Shown here one piece after another: positions 39,801 to 53,200 of a stretch of 64,000 nt of DNA. Numbering within the stretch: position 1 is the stretch's first letter; each line of letters starts with the position of its first letter. Made by a program: the position numbers and the translations under genes. Below the pieces are notes generated by a model that did no database searches, was not told the DNA's origin, and saw only the letters and a program-made list of their open reading frames with translations. Origin of the DNA: Breviolum minutum Mf 1.05b.01 (Eukaryota; Sar; Dinophyceae; Suessiales; Symbiodiniaceae); the NCBI GenBank assembly GCA_000507305.1, contig DF239087.1:1-64000 (forward strand), written 5' to 3'.

Positions 39801-42800
39801 CATTCTGCCAGTTGGATGAACCTGGGCAAAATCAGTATGTCATAGGGAAAATGGTGATACCCTTGCGATGGGGGCCCCCTTAATAATCAATCCCATACAC
39901 ACCTTATATAGTGGTATTTATTGGGTATATCCCCGTTTAAAGGGCTCCTTGTGGGGGTTAAACAGCTAAGGAGGACCAAATCACAAAGCAAAAGGTTTTT
40001 GGTCCATGGTCGATACGGTCCGCTAAACAAAAGATTGCTATAAGGGATAAGGTGGCCATCCTTCCGTTAAACAAAAAGTAAAGATACAGTACCATGTAGA
40101 ATGTAGGTAGAACAGAGCTCATTACATATATGAATATATGATATCATATGATAATTATATTATTAATATCATATACTATATGATATCCTATAATATCATA
40201 AATATATATATATATATTATTAGATGTGTAAAGTCAAATAGTCATATATGATTATATGCATATAAAGAGTCATTTGGTGAATCAAGTCACTTGGGAATCT
40301 GATGCAACAAGATGTGTTGTGAATCCACCATGGCACAGGTGGCATCATTGCAAGGGAAGCTGTTGTAAGTTATGATTCGAGCTATGCTTACCATCATAAC
40401 ATCCTAACGACTTGATCTTCCATCTTCTCTCATCATCATCCAAAACCCATAGGATGCATGAGAACTGGGTGTATTTACCTACTAATTTACCATAAATTTA
40501 TGGTAAATTAGTAGGTAAATCATACACCAACTATTTGATGGGACCCTATGGGTTGATCACCTTTTCCCGACATCGGTTACCCACCTCTGCCGTTGCGCGG
40601 GCTTCTTGGGTGCTGGCTTCCTTGATGGAAACTCCACCGTTGATTCCCATCTCATTGGGTGGTTGGTTTGACCGGTCATTCAATGTATGTATGTATGTAT
40701 GTATGTATGTATGTATGTATGTATGTATGTATGTATGTATGTATGTATGTATATATGTGTGTATGTATGTATGTATGTATGTATGTATGTATGTATGTAT
40801 GTATGTATGTATGTATGTATGTATGTATGTATGTATGTATGTATGTATGTATTTATGTATGTATGTATGTATGCAAGCATGCATGCATGCATGCATGCAT
40901 GCATGCATGCATGTATATATATATCATAGACTCACTTCATTCATAAGAGCATTTTTGTGCAATAAAACAATCTTACCCTCAGGTGTATTGTAGCAACTAG
41001 TGGGTAGAAGAGAAGGCAATAGAAGGGAAGGAGTTTGCTTTGCATATGGCTTTGCACATTGCTCATTAAAGAGTACATTGGCAACTGAATCAAAAGAATC
41101 AGGCAGCCGACGCTGCATGACATGTCCAAGTGGTATGGTTGTGTCTCTTCCTTTCACGATGATTTCCGATTCCAAGTTCAGGTGGTGGTTGACAAGACAG
41201 AATCCGCAGGAAGCTATTGTGGAAACCAATGGCAAACAGCAACTAATGGATACTACTGGTGTGATCCATTGATACATCCACAAAAAAAGTGGTTCTTTCT
41301 TTCAGAACAAATTGAGCGACAGGATGGTGAAACAAAGCTTCAAAGTAGATGTGTTTTTTTACCAACATCCAGTCCTACTTTCTGACTTGTTTTACTGGGG
41401 TTGGTGTATGATTTGGGAGTTGCAAACTTCTTTTAGACGACAGTTATGACTGGATGATCTGGATGTCTATTTTGAGGTGTACGTGGATTGACCGTTTGAC
41501 TCTGCTTTTTTGTTTCAAATTTTTGGATTTGATTCCACAACAGCTTACACCCCCGAAATTTAACATGGAACCTGAAAAGAAGTCCCCAGAAAAGGAAGTT
41601 CCTCTTGGAAACCATCATGTTCAGGGAAACCATGTTAAAATTCGGGGGAGTAGGTCATTCATAACTCTTCAAGACTTTTCAAAATGACTACACAACTACC
41701 AAGTTATACCTACCAGCCGCTGCCTTTGGATAATGCAAGCATTGTGAAACTACCAAACTATTTTTGGGGTGATTCTGGCGGTTTCTTAAACTGGTTGGTG
41801 GTTTCAACCCATTTGAAAAATATTAGTCAAAATGGGAATCTTCCCCAAATAGGGGTGAAAATAAAACATATTTGAAACCACCAACCAGTAAATAGTTCCC
41901 TTTAAAAAGGATCTGTTTTTACCGAACGTTGGGACCCCTCATCCCCTTCCATCCAAAGGCCGCAAGGCCTCTGATTCTCCGCTTGAGCATTCATCTTGCC
42001 AGCGTGGCAAAGGGATACCAAAGGGTACCAAAAATACAGTTGATGGTTCAGAAATCCGGTTGGTAGTTTATCCCATTATTTACGACGGTTTTTATACATC
42101 CCAGGTGGTTGTTTGGGATTTCTGAAGCATCAACAGTAAAGCACACAAAACCCTTGGGCTTTTTAAACCAATTTCCAATTTCCAGGTCAACATGGAATCC
42201 GACAACAAAAAAGTTTGTTTTTGTAGAAATAAATCGAGTCATTGCCATGCTGAAGGACTTCGCAAGTGGGACAGATGTCACTTCTATAGACCAACATGAC
42301 ATAGCTCCTCCTTTGGAGATGGATCGGGTCATGGGTTCCCTCCCGAAAAAACTGCAAAAGTTTACCCCTGAAAATGGATGCTTGGAATACGAGGCCGTTT
42401 CCTTTTTGGGGGCAAAAAAGGCCTATTTTCAGGGGCGAAGTTGCTGTTAGTTTTAGGGAGGGTACCCATAGCATCCATGTATGGCATATTTCCCTACATT
42501 TACCGTAAATATACCATACATGGATGGTATGGGGTAAGTCGGTACGTCCAACCACTTTTCGCGCACCTTCAAGAAAATGGCGAAAGGATCGGAGGTCGCT
42601 CGGTCTTTGGCATCCTTTGCCGCATCCTGTGGCGCAACTGAAGCAGTTCGAGTCCAGTGGTTGGTGAAAGATGTTTTTGGAAACGATTTTTGATGCAACA
42701 AAATGCTGGTCCTAAGACTAGTACAAATTGATGCTCAACACATGTTTGATAGAAATTGTCGAATTTGATGTCACAACTAGTAATGAACATGATCAAATCA

Positions 42801-44608
42801 GGGTAGAACTGGCTGATGTCTCAAACATTTGGGCATATGGGCATATGCTGGAATTTACCATGCTTATTTCACTAGGTAACTTGTCCTTGAACCCCATCCT
42901 AATGCCGGCACCAATAAGTAGGGTTTCAATCCCGATGCCAAATCTTTTGAGATGGATGGTTTATGTTGGAATTCGAATCATCCCACATGCTGAATCCCCT
43001 ATTCATGGGCAAAAATCAGCTCTTCATAGGAGACAAGACGTCATATCTTTTGTCATTGCTCGATTACTTTGTTGGGTGGGGTAGTGTATGTAGAACTCCT
43101 ATGCCCATAGATTATGACTTGCTAGTAGCTATGATTAGCTGTCACCATCCTTTTAAATAACAGGAATTAGAAGGTAGGTAGCACAAGGGCACAAGTCCCC
43201 TGCTGAGAACCCGCTCACCAAATTTCAGAGCTGTCCAGCGATACGATGTCACTTAGATCTTAGGTCGTCAAAGATCTACCCTGCAGTAAGCATAGCAATG
43301 GAATTTGCCCATGTTCATTAGGAAATACATCTTCAAACCGGGTTCGTTTTCCAGCCAGCTATGTGAGTTTACCGGAGTGTAGCTTTTAGATGCTTCTTAC
43401 TGGGTGAGCTACTGACATTTGGACCCACAATCACCACAAGATGGGCCTCGACGAGCCGGATGTTACAAATGAAGGAGTGTAACCCCTGGCAAATGGCCTT
43501 GAAAAATGGGTAAACATGGGGTTATAACATGTTAGAAACTAAGTTATAACCCTAAAATAAATACTAAGTTATAACCCTAATAAGTGGAGTTATTTCAACC
43601 TATATACTTCTAACTGGTGACGTAACCCCCACTTTGCACCATTTATCACCTATGTCCCCCCCGTCAGGCCATGGCGGCTTCGAAGGCTTTCCTGAGGCTC
43701 AGGAGGGTTCATGCAACGAATCCAAGAACTAAATGGCCATTTTGGATTGAATTTGTTTCAGGCTTTCAGGTGGTGAAATATATGTGGCAAGTTGAAAAAA
43801 ATATCGGATAGTTACACCCCTGAAGTTTAACATACCCCCTGAAGAATGGTAGTTGGAAGACTTTCCTATTGGGAAGGTAATTTTTGAGGGGCTGTGTTAA
43901 ACTTCAGGGGGGTATTGTTTAGTGGGGAAAATGGCTGGGTTTTTGAAAGGTAGCTACTACAGCCGTACCAACTACCAACTACCCATGTTTCGCTGAACCA
44001 TGATTATGGGAGGTAGGGTGTACCAAAACCTAAAACTAACATACATCATTCCGCAAAACAGCTAGCTCCTGTAGACCAACATAGCTGGTTGGAAAATCCA
44101 CGCATGTTGATGATACTTACCTTCTGGAAGGATGGGGATTCTCCAACCAGCTATGTATTACTATTTCTGGGGATTCATGGGGGATTCATAGGGATTCCCT
44201 GATTCCCTGATCCTTTTCACCACCATTTGGGGTGACCGCCCTACGAGAAGTGGTCGCTATAATTTGCCCAGACATATACCCTTCCCTAAAACTAATAGCT
44301 CGCCCCCTGCAAAATGCTGGGTTTTTCCACGGATCTTTAGGTGACATGAAGGTGAGTTTTCGGGGGAGTGCATCTTCCCTAAAACATCCTAAAACTATAA
44401 CATCTCACCCTTGAAACTAGGTCCCTTTTTGGCCATTTTACCATTTTTTAGGAGTTTTTGCTGTCAGTTTCAGGAAGCGTAAGTGATACTCAAACAAACC
44501 ACCACAACAACACTCACAGCTACTAAACTCTGGACCTACCCCTTTTCCCCCGGAAACCCAGGATGCGGATTCCGGGACGAATCAAATCCCCACGAATTTG
44601 TTCGACAC
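36859..44608 (-). CDS. Predicted highly fragmented gene, 3' part with stop codon
   Basis: Exons 5' to 3': 44558-44608, 43650-43691, 42567-42637, 41923-41994, 40585-40650, 38792-38826, 38555-38624, 38032-38099, 37369-37387 and 36859-36906 (stop TGA 36859-36861). All junctions keep frame and nearly all donors are GT. Strong ones are 40585-40650 (donor GTGGGT), 42567-42637 (donor GTGCGC), 41923-41994 (donor GTAAAA) and 38032-38099 (donor GTAAGG). The protein reads VEQIRGDLIRPGIRIL, KPSKPPWPDGGDIV, APQDAAKDAKDRATSDPF, a helix-rich stretch LLEESASLEENLADALNR, and ends GVDMRGAYHRTGRN. No family is recognised. The exons coincide with GC-rich islands in AT-rich, repeat-filled introns. Joins were chosen to keep the frame, so individual exons could be wrong. 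Confidence 0.48.
38953..39062. repeat. Family D element, copy with eroded right end
   Basis: Starts ATACTGTTGATGGAAGAAAT and contains CACCTGGGATG and AACCCTGTAACAATGATGGGAT, as in the 34255-34368 copy; the right terminal repeat is degraded. It lies in an intron of the fragmented minus-strand gene. Confidence 0.6.
40685..40912. repeat. (ATGT)n and (GCAT)n microsatellite
   Basis: About 180 bases of ATGT/TATG with a few variant units, then about 40 bases of GCAT. It is open in every frame as Tyr/Val/Cys/Met or His/Thr/Tyr/Ile repeats, which is a by-product of the period and not coding. It lies in the intron just upstream of predicted exon 40585-40650. Confidence 0.95.
40924..41283 (-). other. 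Unassigned open frame inside an intron of the fragmented gene
   Basis: A minus-strand frame of 119 codons with protein-like composition (IIVKGRDTTIPLGHVMQRR, LPDSFDSVANVLFNEQC) and a good donor (GG|GTAAGATTG) at about 40976. The plus strand is also open over much of the same stretch, and the phase does not fit the flanking exons. It could be a skipped exon, a fragment of another gene or a decayed mobile-element piece. Confidence 0.3.
43813..43913. repeat. Family C inverted-repeat element (representative copy)
   Basis: Ends ACACCCCTGAAGTTTAACAT and TGTTAAACTTCAGGGGGGT, inverted copies around ATGGTAGTTGGAAGAC...CCTATTGGGAAGG. This is the most abundant family in the right half. Related copies lie near 11285-11400, 44280-44372, 45023-45125, 46196-46300, 46924-47015, 50611-50707, 50904-51016, 51354-51480, 51478-51593, 52812-52902, 53443-53543, 56208-56312, 57628-57728, 58083-58190, 59551-59664, 61382-61487, 61590-61702 and 61858-61956. 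The arms vary between copies, but all share a GTTAGTTT/AAACTAAC-like core and a CCCC/GGGG end. Confidence 0.8.
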
Positions 44609-45340
44609 CTTTACGTGGTAGGAAACCGGGTGTATCTACATGCTAAACCTTCACTTGCCACTACTGGCATCCTGGGGGCCCCGTTAGGTGGGTGTTTTTG
44701 TTATCCGCCTCAAAAAAAACATCCCAAGATGAACTGCGAACTTCGGTACATCCAATACGTGTAAAAAAAACACTAAGTTTCTTTTAAAGGATTCCTTAAG
44801 GTTTGCAACATTGAGTGATAGAAATTCCATGACATGGCTAGAATGCTATCATATGTGTATTTATATACTTTAAGCAGAACATGTTCCCACTCCTGCTATA
44901 TCTGTTCTTGGAAGTCGGACTATTTTCATCCATGCTATCGTTCAATGGCATGACAAAAAAGCAGGCTAAGCTGGGAAAGGAAATAGTTCCATCTATCAGT
45001 TCCCCCAACAGAAACTTCATATACCCCCGAAGATTAACATGGAACATAATCATGGATGTTTGGAAGATAATTTTCCTTTCTAAATGTGTGATTTGTAGGT
45101 TCCATGTTAATCTTCCAGGGTGCATCTGGCCAAATTATCCTTCACCAACCTGGAAAATCCTGAAATAAGGTGTCTCGTTTCCCTTCCTCAACGCTACCTT
45201 TTGGGGGTGAAAACTCCTGTGAGGTCGCTATAATTTGACCAGATATATCATTTTGGGTATCCATTTCATCAACATCTTCTAGGGTGATTTACGTGTAACA
45301 CCTAATGTCGAACAGCATCAAGTCACCCATGCTGTAGCAC

Positions 45341-48300
45341 AGTTTCCCAAATGCTTCCAAAGGTCCCAAAGGCTGGGGAACCCGCGGACACGGGGCGCTC
45401 CTAGCGAGATGATGTCAGGAGCAAAATGCTCAACCATTTGTTGCCACCAATGGTACTGGCTTTTTGGTAGGGATCGCCTAATGCTTGCGATTAAGTTTTT
45501 CAAAGCGTCTACAACCCAATGACTATAACTTTGAGGGCGTAACTCGCATCCTCATCTTTGTACTAAATAGTTTGCCTGGAAAAATATCTAGTTGGTCATC
45601 CAGGTGTGCATGGCTTTTGTTTAATTTTCTGCCAACAAACTCTCAGTTTCAACATGTCATGGAGAGAAGCCGTGTTAAGCTTTAGCTACCTTGCGACTAC
45701 CCCGTGATTTTGAGGATTCTGGGGTTCTGAATCGCTCCTCATTTAGTATAGGAAAATACATCATCCCGGAATCCCTGGCGACCAGCCAATCGCTCCCCCA
45801 ATATCCTAGGGCTTCAAACCTTCTAATGAATACGTACAGTTGGATGGTTGAACCAAAATCCGGCTGGGATGTATAAAAACCCTTGTAAATAATGGGATAA
45901 ACTACCATATCACTAGTGGATCGATGGATTTCTGAACCATCAATGAATATCACTCGACCCAATCTCGGTCCTGTTCCACGGGACTTGCTTCACGAAGATT
46001 CGATGCTCGCGAGTTGTTCGAAGCGAACTTGCCTACCAAACTATCGCAGTCGTCAATCTACCCCCCCCTACTTGGAGGTAGTTAGGATCACCCCCATTTA
46101 TAGCCATGGAATGGCCATTTGGAAGGGGAACAACCCTACTTAGGGGACTTCCCAAAATTGGTTGTTAACCACTTACTAACTGGGATGATCCTCCAAGTAA
46201 CGTACCCCCCAGAAATAGCCGGTCTTACATCATTAAGGGCTTATGAAAACCATTTGCTTCCCTTCGTAAGGCCGGCTATGAAACCCTTTTTTCTGCGGGT
46301 GGGTGCGTTAGGAAGGGGTAGGTGTCAACCTAGCCATGACCAAAGTTTTGATCCAAGTTCGGGGTGAACAAAATGATTCCCACTGCATTCGATTGAGCAA
46401 CGTTCAAAACCCTTATGACATTCCATTATACTGATTGGTGTATAGGGATCCTTGTATTGGCATATTAGAATCCCCATATAAATGGATAGTATAGTATAAT
46501 CCCCTATAAACCTAAACAACCAGGGTTTTGAACACTGCTCAATTTAGACCCCCTAAGAATAACAACAAAAAAAACACCAGTGAGAAAGGGAGACGATCCT
46601 TTCCTTTTCAGGGTGACTATTTTTGTTCAGGGGCGAGCTGTTAGTTTCAGGGAGGGTAATGGTGAAATTAAAAATTAAAACGTTTGGCACTCAATTTGCC
46701 ATTGAATCATGATGTCTTCTGACTCATACCAATTCAATTCCCTGTCCATTCTATATCAAAGACCTGCTCCTAAAATCTGAGAGTACTATAGTATCCTCAG
46801 GATGGCAATAACAACAATCTGATATGATCTCCAAGTTTCATTAAACATCTGGTGAATGTTTATATTGCTCTGACTGAAAAAAAGGGACTGCCAAATTAGC
46901 CGCAACAGCCTGTTTGTCACCATACCCTCCCCATAACTAACATATCCCCTTGAACATCAATGGTTGGGAGATGAAATTTCCTTTTGGGATGGCCTACTTT
47001 TAGGGGCTATGCCCCAAAAAATATCCACCTGGCAATTCTTTGTAACCCGTTTGGGATACTTAAGTGACCCTTTCTTGTTGGTGACATCTGCCTGGGGAAT
47101 CAAATTGGGTCACGGCTTGAGTCACCTGACATTCCATCACATTCCAAAAAATTACCCCATGATCCATTTGTAAGAGAAAACAGCTACTGACATTGCTGTA
47201 GTTCCAGGTATAGATGATTTCTTGCTAAAGTTTAAGTATCAAAAATAAATCACTTTACCCATATGATCCATGGCACTGATACATTTACCTTTTTTCATGA
47301 CATGGGTGATTTTTACGTTACGTAAATTCTTAGATCCTGCCCCAAACAAACCCCAAATTCCCAAGAAAAACCCATCAATGAATCCCACCTCGATCTAACC
47401 CGCGACTCGGTGGATGTGGTGAGACAGGTGAAGTTGGTGGTGCTGGTGGTGGATCATCCTGACATTTCCGGGAAGTAGCCAATTCGGTGGCGGAAACGCC
47501 GCCCTTCCGGTTTGTTGCTGTAAAGTCGGGGGTCACACGTTCATTTCGAATATGTTAGAAAAAATGGGTGGAAAACCAAAGCTGCTGAAATCTCTTCTAT
47601 CCAGCATATCCTTTTTAGAATATCTCTTAAAGGACCCTGTTTTCTAGGTAAGAGTTTACGAAAGGAATTGATGGAATTGCGTCGTGACTTTTTGGGGGTT
47701 CTGAAAATGACAAGAGGACTTTCATGGGAAGTTTCATGAACTTTTGATATATCAACAAAAAAACAACTATACTATTCCTCTCTCATATGTTTTTTTTGCA
47801 TTCTGACATAGTACACCATCAAGTTTCCAAACAACAAACGTAGCATTCATTTCATCAACCATCAAAACCGCCCTTCCAAAAAAGGTCCCAACGAAGAAAA
47901 TCAGGTCCTCCTTCGTGGCTGCTTCAAGGGCCGCTAAGGTTTTTTCCGACAAATGGCAGGCAGTCATGTCCATGGCCTCAACGGAGGAAATCCACGTTGG
48001 GAAGCCCCCCTTGAAAAATGGAGGGTCAAACAAAACACACAAGTCAGGAACTAATTCTAGTTGGTGGTTGAACCAACCCATCCCAAAAATATTTTTTTCA
48101 AATTGGATCATGAAACCCCAAGTAGGGGTGAACATTAAAAAAAATTGAAACCACCGCCTACTAGTGTCAGTCGGATTGTTCTGTTATTGGGAGAATTTGT
48201 TTGACAAAAATGACACCTTTGTGCACACTCCACGATAGAAGAGTTCTCGTTGAAAATTGAAGTTACATTTTTTTTTGGTTGGTATGCGTGAAACATCATC

Positions 48301-49068
48301 GTTTTTGATTGGTTTTGCCTATAGACCGCGTTGTAGTTCCACGAGTACAATTCACCAATTGATTCTAGTGGCTCAAGATGGTTCAGAACATTCAATACCA
48401 TTCAATACCATTCAATACCATTCAATACCAAACTTTGTTCTGACTCCATCTTCTAGTTCTACTTCTACAATGAGGATGGTTGAGCCAGACTTATAGTCAT
48501 ACCTTTGCTGGGAGAGAAATCCCCCAAACAGATTTGGGCTGAAGACTCTTGCGGTTTTGAGAGGGGTTGATCTGTTTCAACTGCTTTTTGTTTAAGCATT
48601 TCTTGCGTCAACTGTAGTTGAGTGAATACACTTCATTCGAATAGGTGTGTTCAAGTTCCAACCTTAGGATAACTTGAGTCATTTTGAGGTTCATGAGTCA
48701 CGAGACAAAAAATGCATGGATTGGAAATGACTATATTACATATTACATATGAATGGATACAAATCGATGTTGTTTTTTCAAATACACCGAGTCGTTCGTG
48801 AAAGTAGATAGCGCAACTCACCACTCCCAAAAGGTGAATTAGGGCCATGGGGCCATGATAAACGCCAATACATGGGAGTTGCGCCATCGATCCTTTCCAT
48901 GTGGTCTAAATCAAATGAATGAATCGCGTGATTACCTGGTGATGGCAATACTCCCATGACCCTCCTATGCACGTTTTTTTTGTCCACGGACGTACCGGAG
49001 TTTTTGAACCACCGTTCTTGTTTGACGTGTTGAAAATTGACCCCAATTCGGGATGGAAGTTGTTCCAT
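45341..49068 (-). CDS. Predicted highly fragmented gene, third block of exons
   Basis: Exons 5' to 3': 48936-49068, 48822-48892, 47888-47976, 47660-47700, 47389-47517, 47259-47275, 47069-47125, 46341-46382, 45959-46032, 45690-45819 and 45341-45455, all phase-compatible with each other and with 44558-44608. The clearest coding islands are 45690-45819 (FEALGYWGSDWLVARDSG, donor GTAGCT), 45341-45455 (YHWWQQMVEHFAPDIISLGA), 47888-47976 (ACHLSEKTLAALEAATKEDL) and 47389-47517, which encodes a Pro-rich linker (PPPAPPTSPVSPHPPSRG). Exon 47888-47976 needs a GA donor. Exon 48936-49068 begins with an in-frame ATG right after an AG and could be the start of a separate gene. No domain is recognised. Confidence 0.45.
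48386..48430. repeat. Four tandem copies of a 10-base unit
   Basis: The unit CATTCAATAC is repeated four times. It is too short to be more than a minor tandem duplication. Confidence 0.8.
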
Positions 49069-50296
49069 CTAGAATCCGACTTACGAGTTGAGGAAGATAA
49101 TCCTGGAACCCTACACAACCATGTTTTGAATTTAATGTATGAAAAATAGCGAAACAACTATTTCCTATGTATATAAAGGTTTGGTGAAAATCATCCAATT
49201 GAAACAACCATTCATAAATGTAAGTTTCAGGTACCAGGATAACCTATTAGCTTAAAAAACAGCTGGTTATAAAGTTATAATCTTTGAAAAACATTGTACA
49301 GTAGGTTGGGTTATAATCATCCTTAAACAGGAAGTTGTTTCGTTAGCTCCAAAAGAAGGGCAAAGAATGTAAAGCCAACCCTGTTCTTGGCCCAACTTAC
49401 TAAGACAAGTAGCTATCTTGGTAGTATATATTAATATGTCAAAATGTACCAATGGTTGCCACCAATTTCCACCTATTTCCCATACTTTTTCTTAGAGATC
49501 CCTCATTTCGTCCTTTGAAATCGACCAAAAATCCAAAAAGATCTGCGTCACTCTGCTCCCAGACCGGATTGTTTTGAAGATCAGGACCTGATTCTCACAA
49601 CACAAGGTGGCGAACAGTAGTAACTCTAGGCCTTATAAAGGAACCATTCCCAACCACCGTTTGGATGTATAAAAACCCGGGACAAATAATTGGATAAACA
49701 GATAAACTACCTGGTTAGCCGGATTTCTGAACCATCAACAGTATGCGTGTACAGGCTGAACGTTTCAAAATGACGAAACAGTGGTGACAACAAAAATGCC
49801 TTATATATAATACAACATGTTTCTTCATGAATGTTTACGGATCCAACTTCGCTAGATCGTTTGCATATGTCAAACAAATTGTGAAAACAAAAACTTGTAA
49901 CTTTGATCATCAGTTTCAAAAGATTCCGTCGTGTGATGTCAATATTCTACTAGGCGGTGGTTTTAACTCGTTCAAAACAGAGTCGGCAAAATTCAAACCC
50001 TTCCCAACTAGGGCTGAACAACGAAAAACAATTGAAACCACCATCCAAATTCAACCCTTAGACTACCGAGGCAAACAGATGCACTAGTCTCAACAAGTTG
50101 ATTTAAACGGCTAGTATCGCCAACCAACTCAAACAAATGCCTGCCCTGTTGTGACTTTTTGCAACCGAGTGATCCTAAACATTGATTCTAAAATTCATGT
50201 CCATGACTTGTTTTTTGCACGAGCTCAAAAAATAGATGATGCGGTTGCTTGGTATTGCTATGTATATGCCCTTTCGGCCTACTGTATCTATCTTGC

Positions 50297-53200
50297 AGAT
50301 GAACGGAAAAAAATGCAGGCAAAAACACCACCGTGGCTTAAAGGAATCCCTGAAAGTCCATCAAGACCCTTGGAGTGCATCAGTTTCCTATCCGTGGGAC
50401 CTGTGAGGATGTAAAACACCCAACAAAATCGACTCCCACAAAAATCATTGTGTCACCAGTCATCAGTATCAAGATCCATAGCTTATCTACTCGGTGGTTG
50501 AACCAACCCATCTGAAAAAAATATGCCCGTCAAATTCTCCCGAATCTCCCCAGGGATGGGGGTGGAAATAAAAAATCATCTGAAACCACCACCCAGTTAT
50601 CCACCACCCCACAGAAGTTTAACATAGCCCCTAAAAAATGATGGTTGGAAGACGACTTTCCTATTGGCATGGTATATTTTCAGTGGCTATGTTAAACTTC
50701 CAGGGGGTAAGGATTTGGTAACTCCACTCACGATCAACAGTACCTCATTGCTAACGCCAAGTCACAGGACACTGAAGGCCTTAAGGGTTGGCGTTGTCGC
50801 TCGTGCGGACGCATATCCACCGCCAACCTGCGGTGCCGGCGGAAGTTACGGCCTTCGTTGGCCAATTTGGACTTTTCAGGCGGGGTTAGAATGCGCTGGG
50901 TGTTACACCCCCAAAAACTAACATGGATACTGGATACCCAAACTAGCCATATTTGAAAGGAGATATATTTTTAATACCATCATTTTTGGTATCTATGTGA
51001 GATTTCGGGGGGTACACCAGTAAATCCTAAGTCTTTCATTATACCCTCCATGGAACGAATCTATATTGCCTACCAAACGGGAAAAGGAAAACATCATCTT
51101 GAAAAGCTGCCTTGGGAGGGGATATGCGATATCTCACTTTAGTTACACACAATCACCTATAACAACTATCTAGATTACAGTATTTTCATAAGCTATCTCC
51201 CCCCAAGCAAAAAACCAAAGACACCGGTCACTTACTACCACTTCAGCCCGGAACCACGTTCTCCAACCCTGCCTGCTGCAGGGTGGCAACCTTCGGCCAT
51301 TCAGAGCAAAGGGCCCTGCAGTAGGACCACTCCTCGATTTTTTTCAGGCTTATCCTCCCGAAGTTTAACATACCCCCCAAAAAACTAGCATGGAACCTGA
51401 AAATGATGGTTTCTAATAGGAATCTCCAAACTTCCAGGGGTTCATTTTCAGGTGAACCATGTTAGTTTTCCGGGGTGTACAGTTCGCCCCTGAAAAATGG
51501 ATGCTTGGAATACTCTTTCCGTTCCTTGGATGGGTTTCGGAGTTTCGGCCTATTTTCAGAGGCGAAGTTGCTGTTAGTTTTATGGGAGATAGTAACAGTT
51601 TGAGAAATCTTCTCCCCCCAACGGGTCGACGGGTATGGAAGGATCGAACATTGCCGAACCCCGGGATGCAATTGGTAGCAAATGATGATCAGAAGCTTGG
51701 GATTTGCTACTGTGAAAATACAATAATCCTGGTGCTGACTGTAACTGGATGGGGGGTAGATCCAAGATATGATTTGGATGGGGATTTCAATCGTTTTTTG
51801 AAAAAAACATCATCATTAATAAACCTCCGGTAGAAAATATCATGATGGGAATTTCCCATGGAATACTCTTTGGGCGCCTTCATTTAGAGTAATATGGCTG
51901 CGGCTTTATAGCAACTACATATCTGCTTCAACCTAGTTATGTATGGTTGACTTTTTAGTTGTAGTCAAGTGTATCTTGAGTGTTGTGCCATCTACGGCTT
52001 CATATCTTGAAATAGCAGGGAAGCAAACCAGCAGACCCTATTCAACACCAATCAAGCAATACTTCTGGGTAGAATTCAACATATCACCAAAATGGTGAGT
52101 GCTTGGCTGGGGGGTTTTAATTGATGGGCCCTTTGGGGGATTTGGTTTTTAGTTCTGTGACATCACCACCAAAAATTGGGTGGAATGCGGTGGTACTGTG
52201 GCTTCTCATTTAAGTCGCACTTCCTTTTCCAAAGGAAAATTCATCTTCATCTTCTGTTCATCAAGTTTCAGATGGATTAGTTTCAGGAAGGATGAAAAAT
52301 CCATGGTGATTCCAACGCCTCCATGAGGAGAGCTCCAGGTATTCTGGCAATGTACTAACTAGATTTGGCATTCAAAAACCATGGGATCATGCACCATGGT
52401 TCCCTGAAGACACGAGATTTGGCAATCAATACCGATACCCTAAGACGAACGTGACCTTCTCCAACAAACATAGAAACCACAGGGAAAAGGTGAGTTCCAA
52501 ACCCAAGGAACCCAACGATTGCTGAGGGCTAACTATATATTTCTCCGGACGACTTGCTTACCTGGAAAGAAATAGACACCTGTAGATCCAGGTGAGACAA
52601 GCTCACCTGATTTTAAAATCAACGGCATGATTTATCGGACGATTTGTCAATCGTTGGGACCATGACTTTTTGTTCGACGCCTTTGACAAAGAGAAGCTGG
52701 CTAAGTCCAAAAGCACTTAACAAGCTTTTGTAGGCGCTTTAAAAAAAAGGATCCTACGGAAGTAAGATGTGGATTGTTAATGTATCTGGCAAATATTTTG
52801 GTGGACCTCCATAAAACTAACAAAACTATATAACCCCCTGCAAAAAAACTGAATGCCGTGCTTTTCAGGGCGCGAAAAAATGTTAGTTTCACACAGGGTA
52901 CTTCACTTTAAATTCAGCATGGATGGTTCAACTCCAGGTCATGCGGCTCGAAACTCCCTCCAAGAGCAGATTGATGGACGGACCCAGCACCCTCCCTAAG
53001 ACACCAACCAAAAAAAAAGTACGTCATACATAAATCATAAAATTCATATATATATATAATATATATATATATAAATCATGTGGGATTTACTTAAAGACTT
53101 TCCTCATTTATTACCAATAAAACCCTGGCAGGGACCGGTGTATCATTTCAACATAACTCAACCTCCTCAGGTGCTGAGTGTTCCTTGAGTGTTCCCTACA

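Noticed and set aside
40535..40993. Long Tyr-Val-Cys-Met and His-Thr-Tyr-Ile frames
   Set aside because: A four-base repeat without stops is open in all frames; composition is not protein-like.
41000..41385. Plus-strand ORFs over 41000-41385
   Set aside because: They overlap an equally open minus-strand frame and have no known motif; strand cannot be decided.
48651..49207. Several overlapping minus-strand ORFs as independent short genes
   Set aside because: They are frames of the same two proposed exons (48822-48892, 48936-49068) extended into introns.
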